Shown here one piece after another: positions 20,922 to 31,355 of a DNA stretch of 64,000 nt. The translations under genes were made by a program, and so were the position numbers. The first letter of the stretch is position 1; every line of letters begins with the position of its first letter. The DNA comes from a bacterium. GTDB lineage: Bacteria; Patescibacteria; JAEDAM01; Absconditabacterales; Absconditicoccaceae. A model generated the notes under the pieces. It saw only the letters and a list, made by a program, of their open reading frames with translations. It ran no database searches and was not told where the DNA came from. The stretch covers positions 1 through 64,000 of the forward strand of contig JAFTEM010000016.1 in assembly GCA_017453665.1 (NCBI GenBank), read 5' to 3'.

Positions 20922-22196
20922 ATGGATAAAAAATTAACTTTATGAACAAAAAGCAATTATGTTATAACAGTAAGTTTTTCAGATGAAGATAAACAAAAAG
21001 TAAGAACACACGTTCTTAATCATTTTGCAAAAGATATGAAAGTCCCTGGATTTAGACCAGGTAATATTCCAATGCATATTGTTGAAAGAAATATTCAACC
21101 TGCATATATTGAAATGGCAATTACTGAGCATTTAGTAAATGATGCTATCCAAGAAGTATTAAATGAAAATAAAGATATTAAATTTATTGGAGAACCTTAT
21201 TGATACGATACTAAGACTGAAAAATGAATAACTTCTGTAAGTTTCCATTTAGATGTTTATCCGGAAGTAAGTATTGATTGAAAAAAATGGGAAAGTGTAA
21301 AAATGAAAGAAGTTAAAGAAGACGCAACCGACCAAGAAGTTGAAGATTCTCTTAACAATATTAAAAAGAATTACGCTGATTATAAAGATACTGATAAAAT
21401 TGATGATAAAAAAACCCTTTCTAAACTATGATTAGAATTCGTTGATAAAGACTGAAATATTATTGATAAATGAACAACCTATCTTGGAGAAACAGAATTT
21501 AATGAAGATAAATTCTGGACTAAAACATTTAATTGAAAAGCAAAATGAGAAGTTGTTGAACTCTCTTATGATGAGAAAAAATTACCACACGTACTTCATG
21601 CTAAAAAACAAGGAGGAAAAACATTAAAAGTAACTATTCAAGATGTAAAAGAAATCGTTCTTCCTGAATTAAATGATGAAATGATTAAAAAACTGTTTGG
21701 AGATAATGCTGAAGTTAAAAATCTCAATGAATTAAAAAACTATATCAAAAAAGAGATCATTAAACAAAAAGAAGAACATTCACTAGTTCATACAGTTGAA
21801 GATTATCTTGCTGAAATCAGAAAAGCATGAGTTAACGTTATTATCCCTGAAACGATTATTAATCAAGAATTTAAAGTAAGAATGGAAAACCTTCAACAAA
21901 GATTTGGAAGTGAGGAGAAAGTTAAGGAATACTTCCAACAACTTTGAGAAGAGAAAGCAAAAGCATTCGTAGAAGAAGTAAAAACTGCTGCTACTGAAAG
22001 CTTGGAAAAATTCTTTGTTCTTAATCAAATTACTGAAAAACTTGGTCTGAAAATTAATTGGAATGATGAACATCAAGAACCATTATTTGTTGAAAAGCAG
22101 CTATATTCTAAACTTGTTGGGAAGACACTTTGAGAAGAAAAATCTCCTAAGAAAGCTACAACTAGTAAAAAGACAACTAAAAAAGAAGAAAAATAA
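20922..22196 (+). CDS. tig: Trigger factor
   Basis: 424-residue ribosome-associated chaperone and prolyl isomerase. The N-terminal ribosome-binding domain carries KVPGFRPGNIP (signature GFRxGxxP) at about 43-53. The FKBP-like domain lies around 150-240, and the helical C-terminal arm runs to residue 400, ending in a Lys/Thr-rich tail. The order is typical of Tig. A clear terminator follows. Several glycines are TGA and it ends in TAA. Confidence 0.93.
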
Positions 22197-22209
22197 TTAC
22201 TATTTTCTT

Positions 22210-22240
22210 CCCCTTGAAAAACATTTCAAGGGGTTTTATT
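22210..22240 (+). terminator. Intrinsic terminator after tig
   Basis: CCCCTTGAAA (22210-22219) pairs perfectly with TTTCAAGGGG (22224-22233), followed by TTTTATT. Confidence 0.85.
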
Positions 22241-22252
22241 ACTCCTTAGTAA

Positions 22253-22435
22253 ATGTGGAATTTTATAAAAGATTTTTGTATCTATCCCTTTAATGCAAAA
22301 GATCAAAATAATAAATTTTGAAGGTTTTTAACTACTGTTTTTAAGGAGTATCCTGCTTTTCTTTGGATTAAGCCAACACGAAAAAAAATATTGGTATTCC
22401 CTTTTATTACTCTTTATGCACTTTTTAGAAAATAG
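22253..22435 (+). CDS. Small hypothetical protein
   Basis: 60 residues, aromatic-rich (MWNFIKDFCIYPFN), with a hydrophobic C-terminal stretch ILVFPFITLYALF that could sit at the membrane. One in-frame TGA, ends TAG. The following small gene starts 11 nt later, so the two may be translated from one transcript. Family unknown. Confidence 0.5.
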
Positions 22436-22446
22436 TATTTTTTGAG

Positions 22447-22656
22447 ATGAAACAATTAGAAGTTAGCGAACAAACCTATGCTAATTTTATAAAATTTAAG
22501 AACGCAGTTGAAGAAAATTCATGAGAAAAAGTTACCGATGATGAAGTTCTTGATTTTATGATTAGAGCGATTTTAAGCTCTGTTGAGTTAGGTGATGAAG
22601 AAGATAAAGAGGAATGTGACCACGAACATTGTTGCTGACATTGTCATAAGCATTAA
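22447..22656 (+). CDS. Small protein with C-terminal Cys/His metal-binding tail
   Basis: 69 residues. The N-terminal two-thirds looks helical and acidic. The last 13 residues are CDHEHCCGHCHKH, with four Cys and five His, an evident metal-binding tail. The glycine inside it is TGA. It could be a metal chaperone or storage peptide; no family recognised. It is convergent with the RsmB-like gene, whose stop it overlaps by 4 nt. Confidence 0.65.
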
Positions 22657-24047
22657 TTTTTGGCTTTAATATATTCTCCAACTTGCTTAACGAGGAATAT
22701 TCATTTTCCATCAAGTTGAGTGATAAGGAAGGATCCTGATGGTCAAAACACCCCTTGGTATTGACCCCTTTCAGAAAGTGATTGAAGTATCTTTGAAGTT
22801 AATTCAAAGATATTTTTTTTCGCTTGGTTTCAAAAAACGGTTACTAATCACTGTTGCGGAATATATTCTTGATTATGTCAGAGTTTTATTATCGGAATTC
22901 AGATTTTTTCTATGAAGATATTTCATAGTTCTGGAATAGCTGTTGAACAGTATATAGCCTGAGATGATGCAAAAAAAGAATATTGAATTTTCTTTTCAAT
23001 TCACCACTCCTCTTTCAAATAATTTCGAATCTTTGTTTGTAACTCGTTTGAAGCATCTCGGTTGCTGACCTTTACTCTTTTATCCACTTTAATCGAATAT
23101 GGAATTTTAGCTATTTTTTTCAACTTAGCAATAAAGAAGCCTCACGTCTTTTGGATATGTGGCCAGAATCTTGCAATCTTTTTAGCACCTCCTCATAATA
23201 TTTCAGAATTTCAGATGCTTTTTTGATCTATTGAAACTTCTACTAGTTCAAGTGCATCCGGATAGTCATCCATTACTGAACGAATAACTTCTTCGTTCTC
23301 CAATGGATTAAGGGTACAGGTTGAGTAAACTAATTCTCCACCGACTTTAAGGGCTTTTAATCATGAAATAAGTAATTGTTTTTGTAATTTTGAAAGCTTT
23401 TCTGCAGATTTAGGATCTCGATATGTCACTGTTTTATCTGCCTTGTATTGCATTCCCTCTCCTGAACAAGGAGCATCAACCAATACTTTATCAAAGGTTT
23501 CTGGTGCTAAATCTCAAATACATGTTCCATCATACCCTGAAATAGCAGTATTATAAGTTCAACAACGATTGATATTAAAGACTAGCGCCTTTCTTCTCGG
23601 ATCTGATGGCTCATTTGCCAATAGGAAACCTCATCAACTTTGTAATAATTTATCTGCCAGTTGAATTGTTTTTCCTCAAGGAGCCGCACAAAGATCTAAA
23701 ACAATATCTCATTCCTCTATTGAAAGAACTTGAGCTGAGAGTCATGCTGCAACTTCTTGAGAATAAAAAAGTCATGATGTATGAAGAAAAGAAGATCAAA
23801 GCGTTGTTTTATCTTCTTTTTTTAGAAAAAGTACATCATCATATTTTTCTTCTCCATTTGAAAGCTGAGGAGCCACCAAAGTTCGATTTAATTCTGAAGC
23901 TATTTTAAAAAAATAATCTTTATCAATTCTTGATTGGATTATCTTTATACTTTTAGGAATCCTAGATTGATAACATTCTTTAAATGCAAGAAACTCTTCT
24001 TTAGGAAGAAGTGTCTGAATAAATTCTAAATATGTTTGTTTTTTCAT
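22653..24047 (-). CDS. RsmB/NOL1/Sun family rRNA (cytosine-5) methyltransferase
   Basis: 464 residues. It transfers methyl from SAM to cytosine C5 of rRNA (or tRNA). The helical N-terminal region of about 100 residues is followed by the catalytic domain: VLDLCAAPGGKTIQLA is SAM motif I, VDAPCSGEGM carries the motif IV cysteine, and VYSTCTLNPLENEEVI carries the catalytic cysteine of motif VI. The C-terminal part of about 140 residues is like the RsmF RNA-binding extension. Start at ATG 24047, 20 nt after the trxB stop. Confidence 0.9.
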
Positions 24048-24067
24048 TAGATAATCGTCTTGTAGAA

Positions 24068-25012
24068 TTATTGTCCTTTTCTTAGGAAATGTTCTGCCTC
24101 TAAAGCTGCCATACAACCTGTTCATGCAGCACTAATTGCTTGCCTATATTTTTTATCTTGTACATCTCATGCAGCAAAGACTCCTTTTACATTAGTTTGT
24201 TTTGTTCATGGAATTGTATTAATATATCCATATTCATCAAGTTCTATTTGTCCTTTCAAAAAGTCGGTATTAGGAGTATGACCTACAGCATAGAAAAGTC
24301 ATGCACATTCGATATCAAATGTCACTTTCGTTTTATTATTAACAGCCTTTACTTTTTCTAATGATTTACTTCATATTGCCTCAAGTACTTCTGTATTCCA
24401 TAAAATTTTTATCTTTTCATTTAAGAAGATTTGTTGTTGCATTGCCTGTGATGCTCTTAATACATCTCTTCTAACAAGAAGATTTACCTCACTTCAGAAT
24501 TTTGTTAAATAAAGAGCTTCTTCAAGTGCCGCATCTCATCATCATACTACTAAAAGTCTTTTATTCCTATAAAGTGGTAATCATCAATCACAAATTGCAC
24601 ACGCAGAAATTCCTCTCTGCCAAAACTTTTCCTCTCATGGAATTCAAAGTCTCTTGGCCGTTGCTCAAGTAGCAATAATTACTGATTTTGCAAGATAACA
24701 TTCTTTTCAGGCATAGATTTTGAATGGTCTTTGTGTAAAATCTACAGCATCTATTGTCTTTGTTATGATTTCTACTCATTGATTTTGAGCTTGTTTTCTT
24801 ATTTTTAACATAAGCTCTGCTCATTCAATTCCATCAGGAAATCATGGAAAATTATATACAGTTGTCGTCGTTGTTAGCTGTCCTCCTGCTGGGATTCCTC
24901 ATGCCATAAATCCTTCAAAAAGTATTGGCTTTAAAAGTGCTCTTGAAGCATAAATTGATGCCGTGTATCATGCTGGTCATGAACCGATGATAATGAGATT
25001 ATGAACTTCCAT
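24068..25012 (-). CDS. trxB: Thioredoxin reductase
   Basis: 314-residue FAD/NADPH enzyme that reduces thioredoxin. The FAD motif [18 protein letters not shown] is at the N-terminus, and the redox-active pair is in SACAICDGGLPL. NADPH motif VVGGGDAALEEA follows, then [16 protein letters not shown] near the end. The length is standard. Glycines of both dinucleotide motifs are partly TGA-encoded. It pairs functionally with trxA at 10972-11304 and lies upstream of the RsmB-like gene. Confidence 0.95.
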
Positions 25013-25158
25013 AACTATGTTAAGAATATAAAAGTTAATTACTTGTATTTTTTGATAATAGTTTTTCAATATATTTAGTAATTTTTTTATAAAAACCTAC
25101 TAGCTATCTTTTCCTTTCGATCTGAACTATTTTCTTTTTATGAATAGTTGCTAATCAT

Positions 25159-26325
25159 TTATTTATCTTTCAACTGCTTCGCTAATTTTTCTTTTAATTC
25201 TTCGAATCATTTCCCTTGTTTAACAGAAAGAAAGACTGCATTTGATTCTCTATATTGTTTTTTTAATTCCTTAAGTTTTTCCTCATAAATTAGATCTATT
25301 TTATTAAATACTAATATTTTATCTTGATTGGCTCATATATCATCTAAAACCTGATGAACAACTTGAATCCTTTCTTCTACAAAAGGATCACTTGCATCAA
25401 TAACATGAAGAAGAAGGTCTGACTCGATACTATCCTCTAATGTAGATGAAAACGATTTTATCAATTTAGGAGGCAAATCTCTTATAAATCCTATAGTATC
25501 ATTAAGTAGAATTTCTTTTCATAATCAGGTTGTTGAATCTGTAATAAGATAGCACTTTCCTACATTCGTTCATAAAGTTGCGAATAACTTATTTTCTGCT
25601 AAGACTCATTTTTTAGTCATCGCATTTAAGAGAGATGATTTTCATGCATTCGTATATCCAACAATTCCTACCGTAGGCATTCATTTTTTTCTTCTTGCAT
25701 CACGATGAAGCTTCCTCATTTGTGTATATTCAACAAGCTTTTTTTCAATTTTCATTACTTTTTCTTTTAGATGCCTTTTCATTATTTCAGTATTTGTCTC
25801 CCCCAATCATCTCGTTGCTCCTCATCAACTTCATGAAGATCCTCATTGTCTTGAAAGTTCCATTCACATACCATAAATTCTAGGTCCCATATGCTTAATA
25901 GCAGCAAGTTCTATTTGAAGTCTTGCTTCTCATCAGGTCGCATGCCTTTCAAAGATTTTTAGAATAAGATCTATCCTATCCCATGCTTGCATCTTGTCTT
26001 TTAGATTGTTTTCCTCACTTACAATACGAAGTTTTTCATTTATTTGATAAATTTGAGAAGGTTTTAATGCATTTCCAATAACTAAAAGATTAGCATTCAT
26101 ACGAAGCATATCATTCACTATTTCTTCTAATTTCCCCTTTCAAACATAAGTTTTATGGTCAGGGAAATCTTTTTTCTGATATTTTTGGAGAACGACAACT
26201 CATCAATAAGTATTCACCAAATTCTCTAATTCTTTCATTCTATCTTCTAGGAGCTCTTTAGGAGTTTGTTTATCAACAATATCTGCCAAAAAAACACGTA
26301 GTTCTGGTTGTTGTTCTATTTGCAT
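25159..26325 (-). CDS. hflX: GTPase HflX
   Basis: 388-residue ribosome-associated GTPase that splits or rescues stalled 70S ribosomes. The N-terminal nucleotide-binding domain includes TYVGKGKLEEI and [19 protein letters not shown] precedes the G domain. The P-loop GYTNAGKSSLLNA has its second glycine encoded by TGA. G3 is [10 protein letters not shown] and G4 is NKID. The protein is truncated after the G domain compared with longer HflX forms. TAA stop. Confidence 0.94.
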
Positions 26326-26480
26326 CTCAATTTCTTCTATCTAAAAAAAGATATTAACACCTATAGTGTAAAAAATTAGGTAGCAATTGCAAATACATTC
26401 GGAAGAATTATCATTTGATTTTTTTAAGAAAGTTCGTATTTAGAAAGTATCTATCTTTTTATTTTTTATTCTTTTCACAC

Positions 26481-27134
26481 ATGAAAAAATACATCGCTGA
26501 ATGTCTTTGAACCATGATTCTTGTAATCTTTGGTTGTTGAGTTGCCGTACGAACAGGTGTTGATGTAGTTGCAACAGCATTAGCATTTGGACTTGTAATT
26601 GTTGCACTTGCTTATGCTATTTGACCTATTTCTTGATGTCATGTAAATCCTGCTGTAAGTCTTTGAGTATGGCTTAGCTGAAAAATGACAATGAAAGATT
26701 TTTGGTGGTATCTTGCAGCTCAATTTCTTGGAGGAATTCTCTGAGCATTCATTTTAGGAATTATTTTTGGTTGGAGTTTCTCTTCATTAGGGGCAAATAG
26801 CCTTGATGGAGTTTATTGAAATGTTCGGATTGGGCTTCTCGTCGAAATTATTCTCAGTTTTGTCTTTGTATATGCTGTACTTTGAGTTACTGCTAAAGAA
26901 GAATATAGTAATATTGCTGGACTTGTTATAGGAGGAGCATTAATTCTTGTTCATTTGCTTGGACTTGGATTTACTTGAACTTCTGTTAATCCTGCAAGAA
27001 GTTTTGGTCCTGCTTTATTTGAGGGATTAGCTAGTCTTAAAGTTGTATGGGTATTTATTGTTGCTCCACTAGTTGGTTGAGCTCTTTCTGCTTACACATT
27101 CAAATATCTTAATGCAGATAAGAAAAGAAAATAA
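26481..27134 (+). CDS. MIP-family aquaporin
   Basis: 217-residue six-helix channel for water or small solutes. The two NPA boxes are [11 protein letters not shown] (about 60) and [11 protein letters not shown] (about 171). The Arg after the second NPA is present. Residues favour a water-selective aquaporin (AqpZ/AqpM-like) over a glycerol facilitator, but this is inference. TGA encodes several helix-packing glycines. A bidirectional terminator follows. Confidence 0.93.
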
Positions 27135-27152
27135 TATGATGTATTTTATTCT

Positions 27153-27181
27153 AAAAAAGGCGTCATAATGACGCCTTTTTT
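27153..27181. terminator. Bidirectional terminator
   Basis: AAAAAAGGCGTCA, TAA loop region, TGACGCCTTTTTT. It can serve the aquaporin gene on the plus strand and back up the minus-strand gene at 27195. Confidence 0.8.
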
Positions 27182-27186
27182 AAAAA

Positions 27187-27208
27187 CTAGGAAGTCATTT
27201 CTTCCTAG
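27187..27208 (-). terminator. Terminator whose loop contains a TGA stop
   Basis: On the minus strand CTAGGAAG-AAATGA-CTTCCTAG is followed by TTTTTA. The 8-bp stem is perfect, and the TGA stop of the gene (27195-27197) occupies the 3' half of the loop. Confidence 0.85.
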
Positions 27209-27542
27209 TCCGTTTTGTGAAAGCTTGAAGCTTATAAGACTTATAATACTGGCCTTTTTTAGCAGTTTTATCAAACCGTCGATACCATGGTGTTAAATCT
27301 AAAAGCACAGGATTTTCTTTTAATTCAACTTTTTTGAGCTCAAATGTCAAAGATTCCACCGCTTTCTTTGCTCCCAATACTGGTTCTCCAGAAGCTGCTA
27401 TAAGTTCTGCAAGCTTTTGTAAATTTTCTTTTTTCTCATCTATAGTCTCAATATGAGCAAATCGCTCAAGACCCAATGATAGCACGGTTGCAAGTACTCT
27501 TTGAGAAATCGCGCCTCCTGTTATAAAAATAACTTTTTTCAT
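27195..27542 (-). CDS. Small hypothetical protein, standard code, TGA stop
   Basis: 115 residues beginning MKKVIFITGGAISQRVLA and ending in a basic tail, KAFTKRTRKK. The start resembles a nucleotide-binding strand-loop (FITGGA), but no family is recognised. No in-frame TGA; glycines use GGN. It terminates in TGA inside the loop of its terminator. The leader (AACAATAAAAACACCATAAAT) is A/C-rich and starts inside the 3' end of dnaA, 13 nt after the dnaA stop. It is therefore either co-transcribed with dnaA or has a promoter inside that gene. Confidence 0.7.
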   Translation of the reverse strand: MKKVIFITGGAISQRVLATVLSLGLERFAHIETIDEKKENLQKLAELIAASGEPVLGAKKAVESLTFELKKVELKENPVLLDLTPWYRRFDKTAKKGQYYKSYKLQAFTKRTRKK

Positions 27543-27555
27543 ATTTATGGTGTTT

Positions 27556-29040
27556 TTATTGTTGTATCCAATCTGAAAAAGTTCTATAATCGTGTTGAAT
27601 ACTAGCATCTTCTTTTAGAGCTTTCTCAACTTTTCAAATTGCATAAATCGCAGTTGCATGATTCATTCCTCAAAAATAATCCCCTATTCTTTCATAAGTC
27701 CATGAAAAATACTTTTTTGCTAAGAACATAAGCATTTGTCTTGCTTGCGTTATTTGCTTTTTTCTGCTTTCTGATTTTATTTCAGCAACTGAGATATCAT
27801 AATATTGAGCAACCATTTCAACTAAAGTATCAAAATTCTTTGAACTCTTCACATTCCCCTTCATCATTTGTGCTGAAGGTGAAGTCTCATCGACATAATA
27901 TCCTAAGGTCTTTAAACAGCTATATACATCTTCTTCTGTTACATCCCTTCAAAGGATTTGTTTTCTTGTGATTAAAGTATTTAACGCTCCTTCAAGTTCT
28001 CTTACGTTACTTTTTATGTACTGTGCTATGATTGATAAAAACTCAAAATCTAGACGTACTCCTTTTGCTTGAAGTTTTGATTCTAAGATTGCTATCCTTG
28101 TTTCAAAATCTGGAGCCTGAATATCAGCAACTAATCAATAAGCGAATCTGCTTTGAAGTCTTGGTGCAATATGAATAAGCTCTTTAGGAGGACGATCAGA
28201 AGAAATAATTACTTGCTTATGTTTTGAATAAAATTCATTAAATAAATCATAGAATACTTCTTGTGTCTTATCCTTATCCGCTAAAAATTGGATATCATCA
28301 ACTAACAATACATCAACTGATTCAAATTTTTTATTTAATGTTGAAAGTTTATTAAACCTTAAGGCTTGGATAATTTCATCAATAAGTTTTGTTGCTGGTA
28401 AATATACCACAACCTTATCAGGGAAATTTTCCATTATTTCGTTTCCAACAGCTTGCATAAGATGTGTTTTTCAAAGCCCCACATTTCCATATAAAAACAA
28501 TGGATTGTTTTGCTCTCACGGATTTTGAGCTACTGCTTTTGCCGCAGCAAATGCAAATTGATTTGTCCCTCAAGGGATAAAGGTATCAAAACGAAATCTT
28601 GGATCAAAAAGAATTCAAAAATAATTTGTTAATTCTGTTTTTATTGATTTCTCTAATGGCGATTTTCACTTTTTATCGTCAACAATATTTAATAATTTTT
28701 TCAAATCTGGTAATAAGGGATGTTTTTCTTCTGTAAAAGGAGGATAAACCACAATTTTTATTCAAAACTGAGAATTATAGCACTGTTCCACTGCTTCTTT
28801 TAATGATTTAAAAAGATTCTTTTTTACTTGTGAAAATACAAAATCATTTGCCACTCCTATTACTACCTCTTTTTTATTTTCATCAATATCGATAATTCAC
28901 ACCTTTTGCAAAAAGATGAGAATTTTTTTATGATCGTATTGATTTGCTATTGATAAAACAAGTTTTTCTCGAAGATCTAAAAGATATTTCTTTTTTTCTT
29001 CATTATATTCTGCTGTTGTATCGATAAGCACGTCTGCCAT
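27556..29040 (-). CDS. dnaA: Chromosomal replication initiator DnaA
   Basis: 494 residues. It binds the replication origin and opens it using ATP. N-terminal domain I/II covers about 1-160. The AAA+ domain has [20 protein letters not shown] as Walker A (about 185), VLLVDDIQFLADKDKTQE as Walker B, and SSDRPPKEL as sensor I. The C-terminal helix-turn-helix contains YERIGDYFGGMNHATAIYA, close to the family signature GGRDHSTV. It is slightly longer than average. I see no DnaA-box cluster immediately upstream (29041-29096), so the origin is probably elsewhere. Confidence 0.96.
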
Positions 29041-29096
29041 ATTTTAAGTTTTGGTAAAAAAAGAGGTAAATATAGTATTAGCTATTAAGAAGATTC

Positions 29097-29624
29097 TTAG
29101 TTCTTTTGAAGAATCACATATCAAATTTTATATTCCTTATTTATTCATGGTGCTGGATTTGTATAATCTCAGAAATCTTTTACTGAAAAATTTCCTCTAA
29201 ATGATTTAAAATCACTTAACGAATAACGAACAATTCCTTCTTTTTCTTTAAGTAATTCTGAATCTGAATGATGATAAGTTAAGAATAATAATCCTCCCCT
29301 ATTAAGATGTTGATAAATTGAATTTAGAAAAGTTCAAAGTACATATTCTTTATCCATATACATTACGATATGTTTGGCGATTACAAAGTCATAATTTTTT
29401 GTAATCTGATATTCTTCTAACTTACTCTCATGGAAGGAAACACTTGGATGTGCTTTAAGATAATCAGGATAAATATTTCTTATTGTTGGATCTTCTACTG
29501 CATCAACTTGAGCTCAATAACTAGCAGCTAAGATGCTAAAATATCATTTTCACGCTCAGAGATCCAAAATTGTTTTTGGATGATATTTTTCTATTAATTC
29601 ACTTACGAGTCTTGCTCCTTCCAT
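29097..29624 (-). CDS. Class I SAM-dependent methyltransferase
   Basis: 175 residues. SAM motif I is TILDLGAGKGYFSILA (about 20-35) with TGA-coded glycines. A post-I acidic residue is in AVEDP, and HIVMYMDKEYV fits motif IV position. This is a small Rossmann-type methyltransferase of the kind acting on small molecules or ubiquinone-like targets. The substrate cannot be told. It lies 56 nt upstream of dnaA on the same strand. Confidence 0.8.
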
Positions 29625-29649
29625 TTACTAAATAAGATAATATATAAAA

Positions 29650-30159
29650 TTAATCAACAAATTGTTCTAGTGGGAGAATTGATAAATCAGTTCTTGTATC
29701 AGCGAGGTCTTGTAACGTCATATCATGTAAATCATCGGAATAAGCTACCGTTAAATCATCTATTAATGCTATTCTAAATTCTCTATCATAAGCCTCTTCT
29801 ACAAACATTCTCACACAAAGATTTGTTAACGCTCAACATACTACTAAATTTCTTATTCATGCTAATTCTGACTCTAATTTTGTGCTGTAAAAACTACTTA
29901 CCTTGAACTTATTGATAACAACATCATCTTTATCAACAGCGAGTTCTGGAATAAATTCTGAGAGTGGATTATCTAATGCAAATGCTCATTCTGCCTCATG
30001 ATGATTAATAAATATTATTTTATAATTCATCTCTCTTGCATATGCTATAAGATAATTCATCTTTTCAATCATCGTATCGAGATTTCAAAGATAATATTCT
30101 GAAGTTTTTTCTATTCGAGCGTTTTGCATATTAATGATAACAAGTGCTGTTTCTGGCAT
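29650..30159 (-). CDS. Isochorismatase-family cysteine hydrolase
   Basis: 169 residues. The start ALVIINMQNARIE matches the family's first strand with the catalytic aspartate position occupied by Asn (usual form is hxDxQ), which is unusual. The cysteine motif is LVVCGALTNLCVRMFVEEA, with the catalytic Cys in TNLCV. The family includes nicotinamidases and pyrazinamidases. With the missing Asp the activity is uncertain. It is co-directional with the methyltransferase and dnaA, with a 25-nt gap. Confidence 0.8.
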
Positions 30160-30323
30160 TTTTATCTTAGAAAGTATAAAAGCTTTCATATTTAGTATAT
30201 CATATCAAAAGGAAGTTCATATTCAATTTGAAATGAAAGAATATTTTCCTTGATATTTAATTATGCTTGATTATACAGTTAATACTGTAATTAACAAAAG
30301 TAATAACTAAACAAAGATTTTGT

Positions 30324-30704
30324 ATGACAACGTATCATGTAAGTATTGAGTTCAACAACTCCGGGAAACGAGATGTTGGGACTGTAATTTATCTTCTTGA
30401 ACGAAGGAAATTTGTTTTTAAGAACAGAGAAGACAAGGTTCTTGAGCCTGATGGTCTTAGAACTTACACTATTGAGCTTGAAGGACATTGTCGTAAGCCT
30501 GCGTTCTTGGATCATCTCAAATGTCGCTACTCAAAGCAGAAGCTTGAAAAGAAACTTCAGCATTTCATCCACAACCACGTTGATTTGACATTTGAATCTA
30601 CACGTGAAAATGTCGGACTTGAAGAACTGAGGGCCTACATCACCATCGGAGCTTTCCCACAGAAGAATCCCCCGATTGTATGCGTCTATAAGGAAGATGT
30701 ATGA
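30324..30704 (+). CDS. Hypothetical protein, standard code, TGA stop
   Basis: 126 residues beginning MTTYHVSIEFNNSGKRDVG. It is mixed alpha/beta-looking, basic, with cysteines in HCRKP, KCRYSK and VCVYK. No in-frame TGA and visibly more C/G-ending codons than neighbours. It ends in TGA at 30702-30704, and 27 nt later comes its terminator. Read with UGA=Gly it would translate straight through that hairpin. A TTGATA-16-TATACA-like promoter lies near 30250-30277. No family recognised. Confidence 0.75.
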   Translation: MTTYHVSIEFNNSGKRDVGTVIYLLERRKFVFKNREDKVLEPDGLRTYTIELEGHCRKPAFLDHLKCRYSKQKLEKKLQHFIHNHVDLTFESTRENVGLEELRAYITIGAFPQKNPPIVCVYKEDV

Positions 30705-30731
30705 GGAATCGAACATTCTAATTTTTTAAGG

Positions 30732-30772
30732 GAGTTGAGTACAGAATATCTGGACATTCAACTCTTTTTTTT
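30732..30772 (+). terminator. Intrinsic terminator
   Basis: GAGTTGA (30732-30738) pairs with TCAACTC (30758-30764), followed by eight T. It lies just after the TGA stop of the 126-aa gene. Confidence 0.75.
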
Positions 30773-30840
30773 CGCCTCTTTTTTGCAAAATTGAAACTAT
30801 TTAAATATAATTAAATAAAGTTTATAATATATAAAGCAGT

Positions 30841-31323
30841 ATGAAAGCGGTATTTCCAAAGAATATTAAGAAAGGATTATTAGCATGATTGACTTTCCCT
30901 ATTGGCCCAATCACGATTTCTATTATTCAACTTTTTATTCTTGCTATTTGAATAGCGTTAGCACTCGTTGTATTCTCTCAATTTCAAGAGACTTCTAAAG
31001 TAGTTTGAACTTGTTTTGCTATCATTATTTTTCTTATCTTTCTTGTTATTGCTTTCTTTAATATTTCTGAATTAAATATCGTAGCTTTCTTTGCTAAATT
31101 TATACAAAATCATTTCTTTGATATTACTGAGAAATTTCAGACAATGAACGAGAAACCAAGTAAAACTGAAATTTTAATAAAAAAACAGAAGGCTGATAAT
31201 AAAAAGCAGAAGATTGATTACAAAACAAATATCCAATTAGATAATGTTGATGATTTAGATTCTTCTGGATTGTTATAATTTTCTTTTTTTAGAACTTGCA
31301 TTTGACTTATCGAATTTTTATAG
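30841..31323 (+). CDS. Hypothetical membrane protein
   Basis: 160 residues in table 25. Two hydrophobic segments lie near 20-50 and 58-80, then a Lys-rich linker (about 100-125), then a hydrophobic tail (DFFWIVIIFFFRTCIG) before TAG at 31321. The tail is odd after an acidic DNVDDLD stretch. One fewer T after 31260 would give a short end, SSGLL, and TAA. The last 28 nt double as the promoter of the next gene. Family unknown. Confidence 0.6.
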
Positions 31324-31324
31324 T
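31296..31324 (+). promoter_or_regulatory. Promoter of the cysteine-cluster gene
   Basis: TTGCAT (31296-31301) and TATAGT (31319-31324) with a 17-nt spacer, overlapping the end of the upstream gene. Confidence 0.75.
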
Positions 31325-31355
31325 AGAGAAAAACAAAAAAATAGGAGTTTTAGAT

